From assembly GCA_949358305.1 (NCBI GenBank), contig OX442315.1, positions 17,820,427 through 17,884,426 of the forward strand: a stretch of DNA of 64,000 nt, written 5' to 3'. Position 1 is the stretch's first letter; every line of letters begins with the position of its first letter. Shown here one piece after another: positions 63,450 to 64,000 of the stretch. The notes under the pieces are model-generated. The model saw only the letters and a program-made list of their open reading frames with translations, made no database searches and was not told where the DNA came from. Source of the DNA: Strigamia acuminata. Its lineage: Eukaryota > Arthropoda > Chilopoda > Geophilomorpha > Linotaeniidae. The translations under genes and the position numbers were made by a program.

Positions 63450-64000
63450 CGCTGTATACACATGTCGACTTTCGACGATATCTATCCGTCATTCAGAAAC
63501 ACAGAGTGCGAGAATGCAATCGCGTCACAATTGCACCGCTACTTGCTAAACACTCGACGTTTTCGCGAGTAGCAGAGGCAGCAGAATCAGGTGGTGCAGC
63601 CATCCAACATGGAGGCATGGTCAGAGGCAAAAGCAGCTGCAGTTGCAAAGGTGTAATTTTTCAACACGTCGGTAACCGCACGGGGGGTTGGAGTCGGACG
63701 AATCACGCTCCGACCGGCAACTCATTCACACCACAAACAAAAACAAATATCCATCGGGCCTTTTCTTCATCACCGCACACACACGCGCACGCAGCAAGGA
63801 TCACTCCTCCGACTCCACTGCTGCTGCCGCCCAATGTGGGTCGGCGATGACGACACGGCCGGTGACGTCACGCGCTACGCTGTGCCTGTGCCAACTGCCA
63901 TAATAACGGTGCAAGCATTGATCACCGGTAAATACACAAATCAATAGACACCAGCAACGACAGGCTTCTTTTCAACTGCCGAGGGCTTCCCCGCCACCCA
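63450..64000 (-). promoter_or_regulatory. GC-richer candidate first exon and promoter of PMCA
   Basis: The last 550 bp are markedly GC- and CpG-richer than the flanks. On the minus strand a donor, CAGCG|GTGAGT, ends a possible first exon at 63450. No TATA box is obvious. A plus-strand frame of 161 codons here is probably just a by-product of the GC content. Confidence 0.3.

Noticed and set aside
63365-63850. 161-codon plus-strand frame at the right edge
   Set aside because: Lies in a GC-rich promoter-like stretch where stops are scarce; the translation has no domain and runs into simple His/Ala-rich sequence.

Overview
This is nuclear DNA from an animal, most likely an arthropod and probably a pancrustacean. 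The evidence is AT-rich sequence with poly-A/T tracts, genes split by GT-AG introns of about 60 bp to 7.7 kb, MITE-type DNA transposons, and proteins with invertebrate-type metabotropic glutamate receptor and plasma-membrane Ca2+-ATPase sequences. I cannot name the species. There are no prokaryotic features, CRISPR arrays, or tRNA or rRNA genes that I could find.

Three protein-coding genes were rebuilt exon by exon. Reading phase is continuous across every junction. (1) A group-II-like metabotropic glutamate receptor (mGluRA type, + strand, 7139-21790, 5 coding exons, 904 or 901 aa depending on the last acceptor). (2) A tandem class C GPCR paralogue (+ strand, 27416-42475, 8 coding exons, 881 aa). 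It keeps the residues that grip an alpha-amino acid but has lost a key lysine contacting the glutamate side chain, so it looks like the insect mXR/mangetout receptor. (3) A plasma-membrane calcium-transporting ATPase (PMCA, - strand, coding 59973 down to 47190) with about 20 coding exons, a 39-nt microexon at the 'site A' loop, a 69-nt cassette inside the calmodulin-binding region, and two alternative last exons that both end in a PDZ-ligand-like tail.

Layout: 1-6.6 kb is gene-poor upstream DNA with one MITE. 6.6-22.1 kb is the mGluRA gene. 22.1-27.4 kb is intergenic with a second MITE. 27.4-42.8 kb is the mXR-like gene. 42.8-47.2 kb is the tail-to-tail interval. 47.2-60.0 kb is the PMCA coding region, and 60-64 kb holds its likely 5' UTR exons and a GC-richer promoter-like end.

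The two receptors are clear duplicates: same orientation, two introns at the same codon and phase, and a nine-cysteine domain followed by a seven-helix domain in both. The mGluRA extracellular domain lies in one GC-rich, intronless exon, while the paralogue's is cut by three introns. Regulatory signals not explained by the genes include an almost ideal TATA-initiator pair in the intron before the mGluRA seven-helix exon, a perfect NRF-1-type palindrome before the paralogue's seven-helix exon, CTCF-like motifs, and an X-box palindrome. The receptors act in amino-acid signalling and the pump in calcium removal; any regulatory link between them is speculation.
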